A DNA stretch of 64,000 bases from Nodosilinea nodulosa PCC 7104. Lineage in GTDB: Bacteria > Cyanobacteriota > Cyanobacteriia > Phormidesmidales > Phormidesmidaceae. This document shows positions 25,637 through 34,988 of the stretch, piece after piece. The stretch's first letter is position 1, and the number at the start of each line of letters is the position of its first letter. The notes under the pieces are model-generated. The model had not been told where the DNA came from. It saw only the letters and a list, made by a program, of their open reading frames with translations, and did not search any database. Position numbers and translations under genes: made by a program. The stretch lies in assembly GCF_000309385.1 (NCBI RefSeq), contig NZ_JH976537.1, forward strand, positions 3,280,540 to 3,344,539, given 5' to 3'.

Positions 25637-26960
25637 GGTCGCGTTTCTTAAAGACAACGTTGAGGCCAGACTTGGGCCTGAGGGTTGGAATAGAGATCAT
25701 GTGCAAGTCTTGGTTGGGGACTAGCTCCCAGGTGTAGTGGCGCAGCAGATGGGCGGCCACCAGCTTGATTTCGAGCTGGGCGAAGGCCAGACCCAGGCAC
25801 ACCCGTGGCCCGCCGCCAAAGCCCACCAGGCTAAAGTCGGAGCGCTTGTGCTCGGCGCGATCGGGGCTAAAGCGATCGGGGTCAAAGCTTTCGGGACTGG
25901 TGTAGATGGTGCGATCGCGGTGGGCCGCATCGATTCTGTACAGCGCCATCCAGCCCTCGGGCACGCGGTAGCCGTTGAACTCAAACGCTTTTACCACGCC
26001 GCGAAAGCCTCCGGCTACGGGCGGGTAGAGCCGCTCCACCTCTTTGACAATTTGGTCGAGGTACGGCATCTGCCGGATCTGCTCCAGGGCAACGGGGCCA
26101 CTCGCGGCCATCAGTGCCTCCTGCTCCTGCCGCGCTTTTTCCCACACATCGGGATGCTGCGCCAGCGCCATGACCAGCGAGGTCAGCATCGAGGTGGTGG
26201 TTTCGTGCCCGGCAAACAGCATCAGCAGGGCCTGAACTTTGATTTCTTCTATGCTGAGGCGATTGCCCTCCTCGTCTTCGCTCTGCACCAGCAGGCCCAG
26301 GGCATCGTGGGTGGGGTGGGCCTGGCGGGCTTTGACCACCTGCTCAATGTGGTCTAGCAGGCGATCGCGCGCGCTGATCGCCCTGCCAAAGGTCGTCCAG
26401 CCCCAGCGAATTGGCGGAGCAAACAACCCGTTGGTCAACTCCGTGAACCACCTTGAGAGCTGCGCCGTTTCGGCCCCCGGCTCGCTACCCAGCAGCAGGG
26501 TGCTGGCAATGTCGAAGGTGAGCTGCTTCATTTCGTCGAACCAGGTGAACTGGCCCATCTCTTCCCACCGCCGGGCGTAGCGATCGGTGAGGCGCTGCAT
26601 TGTATCTATGTAGCCAACCAGGGCCGGACCGTGGAAGGCGGGCATGAGCAGCTTGCGGTTGCGGTGGTGCTCTTCACCTTCCTGCAAAAACAGCGATTCG
26701 CCCAGCAGCTCTTTGAATGTGCCGGGCCACCCCTCCCGCCAGGAGAAGCAGTCCATATTCGTAGACAGCAGAAACTGGTTGGCCTCTGGCCCCGTCATCA
26801 CCACCGTAGGGCGGCCCAAAATGCGGGTTTTAAAGACCGGACCATACTGGGCCTGGCGCTTGCGGGCAAATTCAGGATCGAACAAAAAACTGAGGGTTTC
26901 CCCCAGAATCGGTAGTCCAAAGCTGCCGGGGGGCAGCGGTTTTTGAGCGGAAGATGCCAT
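25611..26960 (-). CDS. Cytochrome P450, CYP120-like
   Basis: A complete P450 of 449 residues. It has the PPGSFGLPILGET N-terminus typical of CYP120/CYP26-like enzymes, the I-helix AGHETTT, the K-helix E-V-E-R (ExxR), the PERF-region FDPDRFSP, and the heme loop FGGGPRVCLG with the thiolate ligand Cys388. There is no membrane anchor, so it is soluble. CYP120A1 of Synechocystis hydroxylates retinoic acid and related apocarotenoids; a retinoid/apocarotenoid substrate is therefore likely. It overlaps the downstream Coq4 gene, so the two are probably one operon. Confidence 0.93.
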   Translation of the reverse strand: MASSAQKPLPPGSFGLPILGETLSFLFDPEFARKRQAQYGPVFKTRILGRPTVVMTGPEANQFLLSTNMDCFSWREGWPGTFKELLGESLFLQEGEEHHRNRKLLMPAFHGPALVGYIDTMQRLTDRYARRWEEMGQFTWFDEMKQLTFDIASTLLLGSEPGAETAQLSRWFTELTNGLFAPPIRWGWTTFGRAISARDRLLDHIEQVVKARQAHPTHDALGLLVQSEDEEGNRLSIEEIKVQALLMLFAGHETTTSMLTSLVMALAQHPDVWEKARQEQEALMAASGPVALEQIRQMPYLDQIVKEVERLYPPVAGGFRGVVKAFEFNGYRVPEGWMALYRIDAAHRDRTIYTSPESFDPDRFSPDRAEHKRSDFSLVGFGGGPRVCLGLAFAQLEIKLVAAHLLRHYTWELVPNQDLHMISIPTLRPKSGLNVVFKKRDHAQAQAAA

Positions 26961-27049
26961 AGAAACCCGTGCAAGGCGTTGGCCAAAGACCGACTTTGCG
27001 GGACCAACGCCCTCTAGGGTAGCGTAGAGCTGTGGCAGTACGCCCGAGG

Positions 27050-27250
27050 CTAGGCGGAGGCTATGTTGTGGCCAGCGGCAACAATCAGCTCCCTGAAGGT
27101 TTCTTCCGAAGCCCTGGAGCTGATGGTGACCGTTTTGGCCTGGGAATTGATGTCAATATTGGCATCAGGTTCAGACGTAAGAATGTGCTCTTTGAGATTT
27201 TTCTCCGACTGCTGATCGCTCAGCGTGGGGACTTTAAATTGCCAGGGCAT
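27050..27250 (-). CDS. HMA-fold protein lacking the metal-binding cysteines
   Basis: A 66-residue protein from ATG 27250: MPWQFKVPTLSDQQSEKNLK, continuing with PDANIDINSQAKTVTIS and ASEETFRELIVAAGH. The length, beta-alpha-beta-beta-alpha-beta rhythm and the VPTL and AAGH ends match cyanobacterial heavy-metal-associated (HMA) domain proteins, but the C-x-x-C loop that binds copper or other soft metals is replaced by SDQQSEK; no cysteine occurs in the protein. It may be a decayed or repurposed chaperone. An in-frame GTG (27292) is rejected because it would place the 27271-27299 palindrome inside the gene. Transcribed alone. Confidence 0.72.
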   Translation of the reverse strand: MPWQFKVPTLSDQQSEKNLKEHILTSEPDANIDINSQAKTVTISSRASEETFRELIVAAGHNIASA

Positions 27251-27270
27251 AGCGGTATCTCTACTTATGT

Positions 27271-27299
27271 GACTAAGGTTTTCGTAGTACACCTTAGTC
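27271..27299 (-). promoter_or_regulatory. Operator-like palindrome upstream of the HMA-like gene
   Basis: Perfect 9-bp inverted repeat GACTAAGGT (27271-27279) and ACCTTAGTC (27291-27299), 11-nt spacer, 20 nt upstream of ATG 27250. Spacing and symmetry fit a dimeric repressor or MerR-type site, or a leader hairpin. No regulator gene is adjacent. Confidence 0.55.
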
Positions 27300-27455
27300 A
27301 GCTCCTAGCGGAGTTGTCGTCTACAGAAAGGCCTAATTTCGGGGGATGAACTCGATTTAGTCCGCTCTCAGCCATAAATTGGCCGCCTCGCCGCCATCCG
27401 CCGTAGCGACCATCCCTACCCTGTTTAACGCCCCATCTCCTGCGGGGCTGACGGC

Positions 27456-28472
27456 CTAGCTTAGGGCTGGCGGCACCGCTTCACCGCCGTAGCTGCGGGT
27501 GGGGGCAGGAAAGCCGCAGGAGGTGCCATCGGTGTGAATGACCTGATCGTCCCAGGGCAGTTGATAGACCTCTTTCACCATGTCCTTCATGTAGGTGTAG
27601 GGGCAGTCCTGGGCACCGCCTTTGACGGCCACATAGCCGCGATGGCCAAACTGGTAGATGTTGTTCTCCACGCCCCAGTGGAGGCGGGCCTCGCGCACCA
27701 GGTCGGGGCGCACCTCGGCGGTGATGATTTCGTCGGGGCGGTGGCTGCCCATGACCAGGGGGGTGCCGTCAAAGTTGACGATCATGCCCTCGCCCATGGA
27801 GTCAAAGCTGCCGTCGCTGCCGCACATGCATACCGACGCTGTCACCATCAGGTTGCAGAAGGCGTTGGCCTGGTTGGTGATCTGCCAGGAGTGGCGAATG
27901 GGGGCGGTGTAGCCCGCCGTGCGAATCATGATCTCGGCTCCCTTGTAGGCGCACTCGCGGGCCATCTCGGGGAACATGCCGTCGTGGCAGATGATCAGGG
28001 CAATCTTGCTGCCGTTGGGGCCGTCGCAGACCGGAATGCCTATATTCCCCGGTTCCCAGGGCTCGACCGGCACCCAGGGGTGCAGCTTGCGGTAGTAGAG
28101 CTTGAGTTCGCCCGCACTGTCGATGATGATGCCGCTGTTGTAGGGGTAGCCCTCCGGGTTGTACTCCATGATCGAGAAGCAGCCCCAGATGTTGTTGTCG
28201 ATGCAGGCCTGGCGAAAGGCCGCGACCTCAGGGCCATCTAAACGGCACATGATCTCGGGGTTGGTGTCCATCGACAGGCCGTGGAGCGAGTATTCGGGGA
28301 AGACCACCAGATCCATCGTGGGCATGTTGCGGCGGGCCTTGGCGACCATGGCGCAGATGCGATTGGTCTGGGCGGCCAAGTCGTCGGGGGTGACGACGTT
28401 GGGCAGCTGGAGCTGCACCATGCCCAGCACGACGCCGTTGGGCGATTTATTGAGGCCACCAAGTCCGCTCAT
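27456..28472 (-). CDS. amiF: Formamidase AmiF
   Basis: A nitrilase-superfamily enzyme that hydrolyses formamide to formate and ammonia. The catalytic triad is present: Glu60 (FPEYS), Lys129 (YYRKLHPW), Cys162 (ICHDG). From memory the sequence is colinear with Helicobacter AmiF (FSIMEYNP, PVEPWEPGN, SKIALIICHDGMFPE, ENNIYQFGHRGYVA), and the 338-residue length matches. The related aliphatic amidase AmiE is the main alternative. It may allow use of formamide or the product of cyanide hydratase as a nitrogen source. No other nitrogen gene is adjacent. Confidence 0.92.
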   Translation of the reverse strand: MSGLGGLNKSPNGVVLGMVQLQLPNVVTPDDLAAQTNRICAMVAKARRNMPTMDLVVFPEYSLHGLSMDTNPEIMCRLDGPEVAAFRQACIDNNIWGCFSIMEYNPEGYPYNSGIIIDSAGELKLYYRKLHPWVPVEPWEPGNIGIPVCDGPNGSKIALIICHDGMFPEMARECAYKGAEIMIRTAGYTAPIRHSWQITNQANAFCNLMVTASVCMCGSDGSFDSMGEGMIVNFDGTPLVMGSHRPDEIITAEVRPDLVREARLHWGVENNIYQFGHRGYVAVKGGAQDCPYTYMKDMVKEVYQLPWDDQVIHTDGTSCGFPAPTRSYGGEAVPPALS

Positions 28473-28592
28473 ATGTCTCTCTCTGGAACAACCTGACGCA
28501 AAAGTCGAATAGCACTATAGGCCGATCGCGCCGCAAAGTATAGTGTTGAAAATTACGCAATCGCCGCCGCTCGCCGGGATTCAAAACCGCGC

Positions 28593-30362
28593 CTAGCTGG
28601 TCAGGATAGAAGCCTCAATGTCGCAGGCGCTGAGGGGTTTGTAAAAAAGATAGCCCTGGCCCAGCTCGCAGCCGAGCTGCCGCAGCTGGTCGAGCTGCTG
28701 GCGGGTCTCGATGCCCTCGGCGACAACGGTGAGTTCTAGCTGATTGCTCAGGGAAACGATGGTGCTGACGATCTTAAAGTTGCGGCTGCTCTCGCTCATC
28801 TGGTTGACGAAGGAGCGATCGATTTTGAGGTCATTTAAGGGGAAGCGGTGCAGGCAGCTGAGGGAGGAATAGCCGGTGCCAAAGTCGTCGACGCTGATGC
28901 GAATCTGGCGCGATCGCAGCTGGTCCATGATTTCTATGGCTCGCTCGGGGTTGTCCAGAAGGGCGCTTTCGGTAATTTCCAGCTTGAGGCTGGCTGGGCT
29001 GACGCCCGTTTCGGCTAAAACGCGATCGATATCCGCCAGCAGGGTGGGCGAGGCAAACTGGCGTACCGATAGGTTGACACTCATAATCAGGTGGGGCCAA
29101 CCCCGGTGATGCCAGTCCAGCAGCTGCTGGGCGGCCTGCCGCAGCATCACAATGCCAACGGGCACGATCAGCCCGGTCTCTTCCATGCAGGGGATGAAGG
29201 CTCCCGGTGGCACCAGGCCCCGGCTGGAGTGCTGCCAGCGCACCAGAGCTTCAAATCCACAAATTGTTTCGGTCTGTAGATCGATAATGGGCTGATAGTA
29301 GGCGATAAATTCCTGCTGTTCGAGGGCGCGCTGCAATTCGGTCTCGAGGGTCAGACGATTGAGCATGGCCACAGACATCTGACGGTCGAAGAGTTGGTAG
29401 ACGTTTTTGCCGCGCAGCTTGGCTTTATACATGGCCGTATCGGCGTCTTGCAGCGGCTCTTCGGGATGCTGGTAGGCGCTGTTGCCCAGCGCAATACCAA
29501 TGCAGGCAGTCATAAAAATTTCGCAGTCGTTGACTTTAAATGAGGTGGTAAAACTCTGGAGTATGCTCTGGATAATCGGCTTAAGGGCGGCTTCATCCTC
29601 TACGTGGTGAAGTAAAAAGCAAAATTCATCTTCCCCTACCCGCGCGAGCATATCGCCAGGGCACAAAAGCTGCTTTAGGCGCTCAGCGATCGCCAGCAGG
29701 AGCTGGTTGCCGACGGTGTAGCCAAAAGAGCTGTTGACCAGCTTGAACTGATCGCAATCTAAATAAATTACCGCAAAGGAAAAGTGCCTGACGTGCAGCA
29801 TCTCGGCCAGCCGCTGGAGCACACCAGCTCGGCTGGAGAGCTGAGTCAGGGCATCCTGGGAGATGATGGTTTGGAGCTGTTGCGTGCGCTCTTGTACGGT
29901 TTTCTCTAAATGATTATTAAAGAGCATTAATTCCTGATGCTGCCGCCGAATCCGCAGCATCGATCGCACTCGGGCCATCAGTTCTAGGGAGCCTAGGGGC
30001 TTACCGATAAAATCGTCGGCCCCGGCCGCAAAACACTGGGCCAGGGTATTTTGAGACGCCAGCGAAGTGACCATAATAATGGGCACCGCCTGCCACTGGG
30101 GCATGGCTTTGATGCGTTGGCAGACCTCTAGCCCATTGATGCCCGGCATCATGACGTCTAGCAAAATAATATCGGGCTGAAAGAGATCCAGGCTGGCGAT
30201 CGCCTCTGCCCCACTGGCCGCATAGTGAAGCTGATGGGGGTGGGTATCAGTTAAGCGGCTTGCAGCCCCTGACGATGGTATAGACAGAAGCGTTTCAATC
30301 ACTTCGAAGTTACTGGCTTCATCGTCAACGACAAGAATTGAAAAGGGGCGTGCACCGACCAT
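28593..30362 (-). CDS. Response regulator with degenerate GGDEF and intact EAL domains
   Basis: A 589-residue signalling protein. Residues ~5-130 are a receiver (ILVVDDEASN, phospho-acceptor in DIILLDVMMPG, SLAS, GKPLG). A short coiled coil leads to a GGDEF domain (~165-325) whose signature is GEDEF with VG before it, so cyclase activity is doubtful. The EAL domain (~340-589) keeps E-A-L-V-R-W, DDFGTGYSSL and VVAEGIET, so c-di-GMP hydrolysis is expected, possibly with the GGDEF remnant as a GTP-sensing module. It is divergent from the hybrid histidine kinase gene across 596 nt, a possible cognate pair. Confidence 0.94.
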   Translation of the reverse strand: MVGARPFSILVVDDEASNFEVIETLLSIPSSGAASRLTDTHPHQLHYAASGAEAIASLDLFQPDIILLDVMMPGINGLEVCQRIKAMPQWQAVPIIMVTSLASQNTLAQCFAAGADDFIGKPLGSLELMARVRSMLRIRRQHQELMLFNNHLEKTVQERTQQLQTIISQDALTQLSSRAGVLQRLAEMLHVRHFSFAVIYLDCDQFKLVNSSFGYTVGNQLLLAIAERLKQLLCPGDMLARVGEDEFCFLLHHVEDEAALKPIIQSILQSFTTSFKVNDCEIFMTACIGIALGNSAYQHPEEPLQDADTAMYKAKLRGKNVYQLFDRQMSVAMLNRLTLETELQRALEQQEFIAYYQPIIDLQTETICGFEALVRWQHSSRGLVPPGAFIPCMEETGLIVPVGIVMLRQAAQQLLDWHHRGWPHLIMSVNLSVRQFASPTLLADIDRVLAETGVSPASLKLEITESALLDNPERAIEIMDQLRSRQIRISVDDFGTGYSSLSCLHRFPLNDLKIDRSFVNQMSESSRNFKIVSTIVSLSNQLELTVVAEGIETRQQLDQLRQLGCELGQGYLFYKPLSACDIEASILTS

Positions 30363-30958
30363 CGGGTTAGCTTTTAAAGGGACTGTTTTACAATGTGGTT
30401 AGAGTTTGTCAGTCAGGGTTCGCAGTCAACGTTCTCTAGGCTACAAAATCAACTCTAGTCATTAGTTGAACGATCAGCTGGACTGACGTTAGAATGCCCA
30501 GATTTTTTATGCACACTCGGGTTGGTTAGCCAGAATTAGCTAAACAGCGCAAAACTTAAGACGATCAAAATAGACGCGAAAAGGGGCGAATAAAACGCCT
30601 GTTGTCAAGTAAGTTTATCTGCCTCCAAAAGCAGTTTTTGCGGGCTTAGCTAAAATTTAAGTAAAATATTTAAATAAAGTATGATTAGCGCCTGCGCCTC
30701 TCGCTTGTTATGACAAGTATAGGTGTCGGCAGCTTTAGTATAACAAAGTAAAGCGGGCTGGTAATATGCCGAGAGAGGCTCAAAACTGGATTGTCTAAAC
30801 CTGAGTCAGTCTCCCGGGCAGCGCACCTACACCGCTCTTTAGATTTGAAGCCTGTAGCTATCACTGAAATTACCACGGGTTTTATTTTTCCCGATAGAAT
30901 CTGGGCAACCTATGGGCGGGGAAACTATGTGAGTCTAGTCTTCCCCTAAGTTTGTTTT
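30363..30958. promoter_or_regulatory. AT-rich divergent intergenic region (596 nt)
   Basis: Lies between the REC-GGDEF-EAL gene and the hybrid kinase gene, transcribed away from each other. It is clearly more AT-rich than the surrounding genes, especially 30480-30700. Only tiny frames without coding character occur. It must contain both promoters, but no specific box or operator could be assigned. Confidence 0.5.
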
Positions 30959-33900
30959 ATGGACCATGCTTTTGTTGGTGCCACCGTCGCCGTGAGCAGC
31001 GATACATCGGTTGCCGATGTGTTGAGCCTCATGGACGATAGCCAGCTGCCGCTCCCCTGTGTTTTTGTCGTTGACAGGGGCCATTTAGAGGGTTTCTTTA
31101 CGGAGCGCGATTTGCTGTCGCTGGTGGCGGCGGGGCGATCGCTGGCCGATCTGCCCATTGCGGAGGTGATGCAGAGGCCGGTGATTAGCGTGCGGCGCTC
31201 TGAGCTGGGCGATCTCTCGGTGCCGGTGCAGCTTCTGCGGCAGCACGCCGTTGACTATCTGGCTGTCTTAGGGGAAGGCGGCGAGTTGCATGGGGTGATT
31301 GCCCAGGCGAGTTTGCCCGCCCATCTGTGGGAGGTGGTTCAGGCCCAGCGGGCCGAATTGGACCACCGTCAGGCGAGCGAGGCCGCTCTGCGCAAGGGAG
31401 ATGCCCAGCGCCGGGCTTTAATCAACGCGCTGCCCGACCTCATTTTGCGCACCTCGGCTGAGGGAGTCTATCTCGATCGCATTATGTCGGCGAATTTTCA
31501 TACCTGCTGCGGCGGGGATGCCATCGTTGGCAAGCGGCTAGATCAGGTTCTGCCGACGGAGCTGGCTACCCTCCGCTTGCGGCATATTCAGCGGGCGCTG
31601 CGCACGGGAGACCTGCAAGTCTACGAACAGCAGATCGTTGTCCACGACAGCCTGCGCATTGAGGAGATTAGAATTACCCCCTGCGGCGACGGTGAGGTGC
31701 TGGTGATTGTGCGCGACATCACCGATCGCAAAGCCCTGGAGGCTACCAACCGCGCCATCATGGGTGCCATTCCCGATCTGCTGATTCGCATCGACCGGTG
31801 GGGGCAATACCTCGACCTACTGGGGGGTGACTCGGTTAAAAAAGTGCTGCTGCCCACCGACAATCAGCCCGTCCACACGGTCTATGACGTGCTGCCCACC
31901 CCCCTGGCTGAGCAAAAGATCTGGGCCGCCCAGCAGGCCCTGGACACCGGACTTGTGCAGGCCTACGAGCAGCAGATCGAAATCGACGGCGAGCGGCGCT
32001 GGGAGGAGGTGCGGGTTAGCCCAGTCGGGGACGATGAAGTGCTGATGATGATTCGCGACATCAGCGATCGCAAACAGGCCGAACTGGCCCTCTGTGAGAG
32101 CGAGGCGACCAATCGCGCCCTGCTGGAGGCAATACCGGATTTGCTGGTGCGGGTCAGCGCCGAGGGGGAGTATCTCGACTTCATTGGCCCCGATCGCAGT
32201 TTTAACCTGTTAGATCCAAAGGTGGTGGTGCCGGGCGGTTCGATATCGGCGCTGCTGCCGCCAGCGGCTGCCCAGGCCCAGATGGCGGTTCTGCGGCGTG
32301 CCCTCGAGACCCGGCAGCTACAGGTCTACGAACAGGAAATTCAGGTGGGCGATCGCATTCAGTACGAAGAGGTGCGGGCGATCTGCCTGGGGGACGAAGA
32401 GGTGCTGCTGATCATTCGCGATATTAGCGACCGCAAGCGAGCCGAAGTAGCCCTCCAGGAGTTCAATCAGGTGCTAGAGGCGAAAGTCAACGAGCGCACC
32501 GCCGCCCTCCGGGAGAGCGAAGAACGCTGGCAACTCGCCATCCAGGGCAGCAATGCCTCCCTCTGGGATTGGAATGTGAAAACCAACCAGGTCTTTCGCA
32601 CCCGGCGCTGGTACGACCTGCGCGGTCTGCCTGAGGGCCAACCCAGCGATACCCTGGAGGCGTGGTCCGAAGTCATCCATCCGGAGGATCGCGATCGCGT
32701 GCTGGCGGCGATGGCCGACCATCTGGCCCAAAAAACAGCCTTCTACCAGCAGGAGTACCGCCTCCGGCGCCAGGACGGTGGCTATGTTTGGATTCTCGAT
32801 CGCGGCCAGGCCGTCTGGGATGAGGACGGCAGCCCGGTGCGCATGATCGGCTCCGAGATGAACATCACCCAGCGCAAAGAGGCCGAGCTAGAGGCCCAGC
32901 GGCTGAGGGAACAGCTGGAGTTTGTGCTGTCGTCAAACCCGGCCGCCATTTTTACCTGCTCGCCCGCCGGGGTCTGTGCGCCTACGTTTGTCAGCGACAA
33001 CATTGTCAACCTGAGTGGGTACACCCAGGAGGAATTTTTGGCCGACCCCAACTTTTGGGCCAGCCACCTCCATCCCCAGGATGCGCCCCGCCTGTTTGCG
33101 GAGCTGCCAGCCCTGTTTGAGCGGGGCCAGCATATCCACGAATACCGCTTTCTGCACAGGGCTGGCCACTACATGTGGGTGCGCAATGAGCTGCGGCTGA
33201 TCCGCGATGCCCAGGGCAACCCCCTCGAAATTGTGGGATATTTTGCCGATATTGGCGATCGCAAGCAGATTGAGAACCAGCTCCGCAGCAGCGAAGCCGC
33301 CCTGACCGAGGCCCAGCACATGGTGCACCTGGGCAGTTGGGAACTCGATACCCTCACCCATGACCTGACTTGGTCCGAGGAAATGTTCCGCATTTTTGGC
33401 CTGGACCCCCGCCAGCCCGAACCGGCCTATGTCGAGCATCTCAAGTCCATTCATCCAGAGGACCGCGATCGCCTGGAACACCACCTCGCCCAGGCCATGG
33501 AGCAGGGCATTCCCTATCAAATAGAGCTGCGAATTTTCAGGGCCGACGGGTCTACGGGCTACCTAGAGTCGCGCGGCGAAGCTAAATGGAATGACCAGGG
33601 GCAAATTTCAAAAATTTTTGGGACGGCCCTCGACATCACGGAGCGCAAGCAGGCCGAAGTGCAACTCCAGCGCATGAATGAGCGCCTGAGTTTAACCAAC
33701 GCCGAACTCGACCGCGCCACCCGCCTCAAAGACGAGTTTTTGGCCAACATGAGCCATGAGCTGCGCACCCCTCTGAACGCGATTTTGGGCATGGCGGAGG
33801 GGCTAAAAGAGCAGGTCTTTGGCTACATCAACGACCGTCAAAGCCATGCCCTCGAAACGATCGAGCGCAGCGGCACGCACCTGCTAGAGCTGATCGACGA

Positions 33901-34984
33901 CATTCTCGATCTGTCTAAAATTGAGGCGGATAAGCTCGAGCTAGACATCGCCTCAGTCAGCGTTCACCATCTCTGTGAGACCAGCCTCAGCTTTGTCAGG
34001 CAGATGGCATTATCCAAATCCATTGGCCTGAGGTTTGAACCGCTTCAGCTAATTCCAGAGCTGGCGATGGACGAGCGGCGCATGCGCCAGGTGCTGATCA
34101 ACTTACTCAGCAATGCGGTGAAATTTACCCCCGCTGGCGGGCAGGTCACCCTGCGGGTTCAGGTGGAGTCGCGCCACGACAGAAATTTTCTCAGCCTGTC
34201 GGTCATCGACACAGGCATTGGCATTGCGCCAGACAATATGGCCAAACTGTTTCAGCCCTTTGTGCAAATAGACAGCAGCCTCAGCCGCCAATACACGGGC
34301 ACGGGCCTGGGCCTGGCCCTGGTGCGCAAAATTGCCGAGCTGCACGGGGGCACCGTAGCGGTCACCAGCACCGTTGGCCAGGGCAGCTGCTTTACCGTGC
34401 GCTTGCCCTGGGCGGCAGCCCTCAACGCCAGCGATACCGACCTGCCGATGGGGGAAAACTCGGCTGCCGCCGAAGGCGCGATCGCCCCCTGCCCGCCAGG
34501 GCAAAGCCTAGACGCCGCTCTCTGCCCCGGCGACCCGGCCTCCCTGGCGTCGATGCCGATTGCCACCTCGCCCGCTGGGGCTGACCGCCAAAGGGCAACA
34601 CCGCTGATTTTGCTGGTGGAAGACAACGCCACGACCGTGGCCACCATTTCGAGCTTCCTCACCGCCTCGGGGTATCGCCTGATCTACGCCAAAAATGGCC
34701 AGGACGCGATCGAGCTGACCCGCACCCATACCCCCGACTTGATCCTGATGGATATTCAAATGCCGGGCACGGACGGTCTGGAGGCCCTGCGGCAGATTCG
34801 CCGCGATGGGCGATTTGCCGATCTGCCTGTGATTGCCATTACCGCCCTGGCTATGGCGGGCGATCGCGATCGCTGCCTGGCGGCGGGCGCTAGCCAGTAC
34901 CTCACCAAGCCCGTCAAAATGCGAAAGCTAAAGCTCTCGATTCAGCAACTGCTAGAGTCGGGCTGGATGTCGGCCCGGCCCTAG
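30959..34984 (+). CDS. Hybrid histidine kinase: CBS pair, multiple PAS, HisKA, HATPase, receiver
   Basis: A 1341-residue soluble sensor kinase. Residues 1-120 are a CBS pair (SVADVLSLMDDSQLP ... VMQRPVISVRR). Three near-repeat PAS units follow (each ending RDITDRK or RDISDRK), then three further PAS/PAC units (WDWNVKTNQVF, FVSDNIVNLSGYTQ, LGSWELDTLTHDL). The HisKA phospho-acceptor is His933 (NMSHELRTPLNAI), followed by an HATPase with intact N and G boxes (LINLLSNAVKF, TGTGLGLAL). A C-terminal receiver has Asp1265 (LILMDIQMPG). CBS input suggests adenylate sensing, inferred only. The stop codon lies in the target duplication of the adjacent insertion sequence, which left the protein intact but removed its terminator hairpin. 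Confidence 0.94.
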   Translation: MDHAFVGATVAVSSDTSVADVLSLMDDSQLPLPCVFVVDRGHLEGFFTERDLLSLVAAGRSLADLPIAEVMQRPVISVRRSELGDLSVPVQLLRQHAVDYLAVLGEGGELHGVIAQASLPAHLWEVVQAQRAELDHRQASEAALRKGDAQRRALINALPDLILRTSAEGVYLDRIMSANFHTCCGGDAIVGKRLDQVLPTELATLRLRHIQRALRTGDLQVYEQQIVVHDSLRIEEIRITPCGDGEVLVIVRDITDRKALEATNRAIMGAIPDLLIRIDRWGQYLDLLGGDSVKKVLLPTDNQPVHTVYDVLPTPLAEQKIWAAQQALDTGLVQAYEQQIEIDGERRWEEVRVSPVGDDEVLMMIRDISDRKQAELALCESEATNRALLEAIPDLLVRVSAEGEYLDFIGPDRSFNLLDPKVVVPGGSISALLPPAAAQAQMAVLRRALETRQLQVYEQEIQVGDRIQYEEVRAICLGDEEVLLIIRDISDRKRAEVALQEFNQVLEAKVNERTAALRESEERWQLAIQGSNASLWDWNVKTNQVFRTRRWYDLRGLPEGQPSDTLEAWSEVIHPEDRDRVLAAMADHLAQKTAFYQQEYRLRRQDGGYVWILDRGQAVWDEDGSPVRMIGSEMNITQRKEAELEAQRLREQLEFVLSSNPAAIFTCSPAGVCAPTFVSDNIVNLSGYTQEEFLADPNFWASHLHPQDAPRLFAELPALFERGQHIHEYRFLHRAGHYMWVRNELRLIRDAQGNPLEIVGYFADIGDRKQIENQLRSSEAALTEAQHMVHLGSWELDTLTHDLTWSEEMFRIFGLDPRQPEPAYVEHLKSIHPEDRDRLEHHLAQAMEQGIPYQIELRIFRADGSTGYLESRGEAKWNDQGQISKIFGTALDITERKQAEVQLQRMNERLSLTNAELDRATRLKDEFLANMSHELRTPLNAILGMAEGLKEQVFGYINDRQSHALETIERSGTHLLELIDDILDLSKIEADKLELDIASVSVHHLCETSLSFVRQMALSKSIGLRFEPLQLIPELAMDERRMRQVLINLLSNAVKFTPAGGQVTLRVQVESRHDRNFLSLSVIDTGIGIAPDNMAKLFQPFVQIDSSLSRQYTGTGLGLALVRKIAELHGGTVAVTSTVGQGSCFTVRLPWAAALNASDTDLPMGENSAAAEGAIAPCPPGQSLDAALCPGDPASLASMPIATSPAGADRQRATPLILLVEDNATTVATISSFLTASGYRLIYAKNGQDAIELTRTHTPDLILMDIQMPGTDGLEALRQIRRDGRFADLPVIAITALAMAGDRDRCLAAGASQYLTKPVKMRKLKLSIQQLLESGWMSARP

Positions 34985-34988
34985 GCGC
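34979..34988. repeat. Target site duplication, left copy
   Basis: CCCTAGGCGC, identical to 36319-36328 at the other end of the element. The copy contains the TAG stop codon (34982-34984) of the hybrid kinase. Confidence 0.93.

Noticed and set aside
30685-30876. 63-codon minus-strand frame in the divergent intergenic region
   Set aside because: AT-rich surroundings, no ribosome site, no recognisable fold; ends in an Arg run by chance.
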